Shown: positions 61,672 through 64,000 of the stretch, one piece after another | Layout: each line of letters begins with the position of its first letter | Numbering within the stretch: position 1 is the stretch's first letter | DNA from: Phycisphaerae bacterium | GTDB taxonomy: Bacteria; Planctomycetota; Phycisphaerae; Sedimentisphaerales; Anaerobacaceae | Reading direction: 5' to 3' | DNA length: 64,000 nucleotides | Assembly: GCA_021736645.1 (NCBI GenBank) | Contig: JAIPFM010000072.1 | Location: 1-64,000 of the forward strand | The notes under the pieces: model-generated | Seen by the model: only the letters and a program-made list of their open reading frames with translations | What the model was told of the DNA's origin: nothing | The model's database searches: none | Program-made: the position numbers and the translations under genes

Positions 61672-61899
61672 GTCAATGAATACGAATAACCATAAACCAT
61701 TGCACTATAGGGAGGTGGGGTGAAAAAGTCAAGGGGTTTGAGGTTTTTGAGGCAAAGCTCCACCTTCACTGAAATCGCACCCCAGTGTTCCGCCATTGAG
61801 TCTCAAGAGCAGACTTCCCAGGAGACATGCCGTCCCCAGGTAAGATGCGATTTCAGCGAGGTGACTGACACGATCGCAAACCAGGAAGAAATACCAGGC
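61672..61899. other. Region upstream of trpS with an inverted repeat
   Basis: There is no gene. It holds the inverted repeat listed separately at 61759-61864. Promoter elements for trpS are not obvious. Confidence 0.4.
61759..61864. repeat. Inverted repeat upstream of trpS
   Basis: The left arm at 61759-61781 and right arm at 61844-61864 share a perfect 11-bp core (CTGAAATCGCA / TGCGATTTCAG) with imperfect extensions. The loop is about 60 bp. It could be a leader structure or a small insertion; a T-box signature is not seen. Confidence 0.45.
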
Positions 61900-62094
61900 C
61901 TATGAGCGTCCCAGGGTCTTCATGTATTTTTTGGTTTTGCTGAGTCCCATGCGTGAGGCTTTCTTCTTGACGGCCTCGGTGGGGCGTCCCAGCTTCGCCG
62001 CGACGTCGGCCGTGGGGTTGTTGGCGAACATGCTCTTCAGGACTTTAAGGTCTTCTTTGGTCCACAGCCCTTTGGTGAGTGTCTTCTTGGCCAT
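61900..62094 (-). CDS. Small Myb/SANT-like DNA-binding protein
   Basis: This 64-residue protein starts MAKKTLTKGLWTKEDLKVLK and continues with VAAKLGRPTEAVKKKASRMG, a helix-turn-helix of the Myb/SANT or GcrA-like kind: tryptophan in WTKED, then the recognition helix with RPTEAVKKKA. AAAGGAG lies upstream of the ATG at 62094. It is strongly basic. It is probably a transcription factor or nucleoid protein; no target can be named. Confidence 0.8.
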   Translation of the reverse strand: MAKKTLTKGLWTKEDLKVLKSMFANNPTADVAAKLGRPTEAVKKKASRMGLSKTKKYMKTLGRS

Positions 62095-62279
62095 TGTGTG
62101 ACTCCTTTCTATTAAGTCCGCAATGTGGTTAGAATATAATCTCAATTACCACTATAATCGTCACTTTGTGGGCAATCAATAAAGAAAAATAAGAATACGT
62201 CCTATTTTGACTATATTTTGGGTTAAAAAAGGCAAAACAGGGGGGTGGGAGGGGCGTGACTGTCCCGAGTGACAGATGG

Positions 62280-62301
62280 GATCGCGACATATGTCGCGAT
62301 C
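62280..62301. promoter_or_regulatory. Perfect 22-bp palindrome
   Basis: The sequence starts GATCGCGACAT and continues with its exact reverse complement, giving an uninterrupted 22-bp palindrome. It lies between the small DNA-binding protein gene and the ileS terminator, about 185 bp upstream of the former's start. It could be a regulator binding site; nothing else identifies it. Confidence 0.4.
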
Positions 62302-62305
62302 GACC

Positions 62306-62342
62306 CCAAAAAGAAAGCCCGATCCGGGATTCGAATCGGGCT
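62306..62342 (-). terminator. Rho-independent terminator of ileS
   Basis: Read on the minus strand, AGCCCGAT pairs with ATCGGGCT across a 11-base loop, followed by TTTCTTTTT. It lies 40 bp after the ileS stop codon. Confidence 0.88.
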
Positions 62343-62363
62343 GGAACAGGTCAAGTCACCGTA

Positions 62364-62384
62364 CTCGTGTTGACACAGCACTAG
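62364..62384. repeat. Short repeat at the ileS stop
   Basis: It resembles the word at 56702-56722: both have GTGTTGACANAGCACTAG. The one here overlaps the TAG stop of ileS, so the repeated word forms part of the gene end. Confidence 0.4.
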
Positions 62385-64000
62385 GTCAGGACAGCATGGC
62401 ATCGATGGCACAGGTCCGGGTGGGACTCGTGTGTGCCCACACTGGCCACGTAATTCCAGCACCGCTGGCACTTTTGAGCCTCGCTCTTGGTGGCTGTAAT
62501 AATGGTCGCGTCCTGACCGGGAATGAGCTCGATGGCGCTGACAATGCACAGGGCCGCGAAGTGATCCGTGCCAAATGCATTCAGGAGGTCTGTGGTCTCT
62601 TGATCGGCGTTCACCGTGACACTGGCTTCCTGGTTGCTGGCAATGGCCTTGTCCTGTCTCAGGCCCTCAAGGCATCTTAGGATGTCATCTCGGAGGGTCA
62701 GCAGGCTGTCCCATTGATCCAGAGAAAACTTGCCGTTCAGCCCGGATTTGGCTGTGGGCATGGTGGCCAGATGCACCGAATCCACGGGGTCCGGTTTGTG
62801 GTCCAGGGCCTCCCAGGCTTCTTCGCAGGTATGCACCAGGATGGGGGTGAGCAGGCGAATCAGGGCGTTCAGAATCTCTGACATGGCCGTCTGGGCGCTG
62901 CGACGTGATTGGCTGTTCGGGATGTCACAATACATGCGATCCTTGAGTACATCCATGTAAATGCTGCTCATCTCCACGGTGCAGAACTGGTAGATCAGAG
63001 AAAAGACTTTGTGGAATACAAAACTCTCGTAGGCCTGATTCACTTCTGCGACCAGGGTGTTGAGCTTTTGAAGGGCCCACTGGTCAATGGCGTACATGGT
63101 GTCAAAGGGGACCGCGTCCGTGTTTGGATCGAAGTCACTGGTGTTGCCAAACAGGTAGCGCAGGGTATTTCTGATCTTGCGGTAGGCATCCTGCATGCGC
63201 CCGATGATCTGGTCATTGCACCGAATATCCTCCTGGTAATTGACACTGGAGACCCACAACCGCAGGATGTCTGAGCCGTATTTGTTGATCTCATCCAGGG
63301 CATTGACATAGTTGCCCAGAGACTTGGACTGCTTCATGCCTTTTTCGTCCACCGTAAAGCCGTGGGTCAGGACGCTCTTGAACGGGGGTTGGCCTGTGGC
63401 GCCCAGGGCGGGCAGCAGGGACAACTGGAACCAACCGCGATGCTGATCCGAGCCTTCCAGATACAGATCCACAGGCACGGGCCAGCCCGCCTGCTTGACA
63501 CACACACTGTACCAGCTGCAGCCGGACTCAAACCACACATCAAAGATGTTTTCCTCCTTGTGCAGGTCGTCCCATGAGAAGCCGTCAGGCAGGTCAAAGT
63601 CCTCGCCGAGGATCTGCCGGGGAGAATCCGTGAACCAGCAGTTGGATCCGCGCTCGCCCACATATCTGGCCACAGCCATCACGGACTCTTTGGTGAGCAG
63701 GGACTCGCCCTGGCCGTTGACAAACACGGGAATGGGCAGGCCCCAACTCCGCTGCCGGCTGATACACCAGTCGGGCCTGGATTCGAGCATGCCGTCAATG
63801 CGTTTCTGCCCCCAGGCCGGGATCCAGGTGACAAAATCAGTGCTCTTTTCTGCCAGTTCACGCAGGGTCTTGCCGTAGGCCGTGATCGTCCGGTCCACAC
63901 CCACAAACCACTGCTCTGTGGCCCTGAAGATGACAGGTCCCTTGCTTCGCCAGCAATGGGGGTAGCTGTGGACAATATCTTTCTGAGAAAACAGCAGACC
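62381..64000 (-). CDS. ileS: Isoleucine-tRNA ligase, C-terminal part (continues past the right edge)
   Basis: The open frame runs to the edge without a start, so only the last 540 or so of an expected 900-940 residues are present. It includes WCISRQRSWGLPIPVF, GSDQHRGWFQLSLL and the KMSKS-equivalent loop GMKQSKSLGNYV, in which the second residue is glutamine. The anticodon-binding domain follows, then a C-terminal zinc finger (CQRCWNYVAS, then LCHRCHAVL). It ends with the terminator at 62306-62342. Confidence 0.95.
   Translation of the reverse strand, partial: GLLFSQKDIVHSYPHCWRSKGPVIFRATEQWFVGVDRTITAYGKTLRELAEKSTDFVTWIPAWGQKRIDGMLESRPDWCISRQRSWGLPIPVFVNGQGESLLTKESVMAVARYVGERGSNCWFTDSPRQILGEDFDLPDGFSWDDLHKEENIFDVWFESGCSWYSVCVKQAGWPVPVDLYLEGSDQHRGWFQLSLLPALGATGQPPFKSVLTHGFTVDEKGMKQSKSLGNYVNALDEINKYGSDILRLWVSSVNYQEDIRCNDQIIGRMQDAYRKIRNTLRYLFGNTSDFDPNTDAVPFDTMYAIDQWALQKLNTLVAEVNQAYESFVFHKVFSLIYQFCTVEMSSIYMDVLKDRMYCDIPNSQSRRSAQTAMSEILNALIRLLTPILVHTCEEAWEALDHKPDPVDSVHLATMPTAKSGLNGKFSLDQWDSLLTLRDDILRCLEGLRQDKAIASNQEASVTVNADQETTDLLNAFGTDHFAALCIVSAIELIPGQDATIITATKSEAQKCQRCWNYVASVGTHESHPDLCHRCHAVLT

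Noticed and set aside
61672-61899. T-box leader for trpS
   Set aside because: No AGGGTGGNACCGCG-type antiterminator sequence is present.
62311-62345. GGATTCGAATC as part of a tRNA T-arm
   Set aside because: No acceptor stem or anticodon arm surrounds it; it is the loop side of the ileS terminator hairpin.

Overview
This window looks like the chromosome of an anaerobic, polysaccharide-degrading bacterium of the PVC group. Planctomycetota (Phycisphaerae-like) is the best guess and Kiritimatiellota or Lentisphaerota the main alternative. The evidence is a pseudopilin with a FTLIELLVVIAII N-terminus, secreted proteins with dockerin-like calcium motifs, a very high density of sulfatases, Gfo/Idh/MocA oxidoreductases with Tat signals, a DUF1080 hydrolase, an NfnAB/SudAB pair and several radical SAM enzymes. 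This assignment is inferred from gene families; no rRNA gene lies in the window.

Layout. (1) 1-400: broken ends of two genes, one an ORF6N-type relic. (2) 831-9339: a tight minus-strand operon encoding a small lipoprotein, two B12-binding-type radical SAM proteins, a nucleotide-sugar-epimerase-like protein, a tandem double radical SAM/SPASM protein and a single radical SAM/SPASM protein. It is the best candidate for an undescribed system. (3) 9340-18805: repeat-rich DNA, a secreted beta-helix protein, two related miniature inverted-repeat elements, a TatD relic, and a complete IS66 element (13105-15552, 8-bp target duplication) that splits a secreted coiled-coil gene. That gene is followed by a BsuPI-domain lipoprotein and a Sel1-repeat lipoprotein. 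(4) 18870-54017: a large catabolic locus for a sulfated, probably fucose-containing glycan. It holds nine intact sulfatases and two sulfatase remnants, a GH95 and a GH29 fucosidase (the latter fused to a putative zinc peptidase), a PhoD-like phosphatase, two Gfo/Idh/MocA oxidoreductases, a DUF1080 hydrolase, a DUF6807/PmoA-like protein, two secreted beta-sandwich proteins and a pseudopilin. A uridine kinase/nucleoside transporter pair sits inside it. (5) 54136-64000: a PQQ-like propeller protein, then mostly core genes: class V aminotransferase, nfnB/nfnA, trxA, scpA, trpS, a small Myb-like DNA-binding protein and the C-terminal part of ileS, which runs off the right edge.

Working model (inference): exported sulfatases remove sulfate esters, GH29 and GH95 enzymes release fucose, and the oxidoreductase/DUF1080 set may cleave remaining glycosides by a 3-keto route. 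The sulfatases carry the C-x-P-x-R maturation motif, but no recognisable sulfatase-maturing enzyme is present in the window. Several dispersed non-coding repeat families occur in two or three copies, mostly at the 3' ends of genes.
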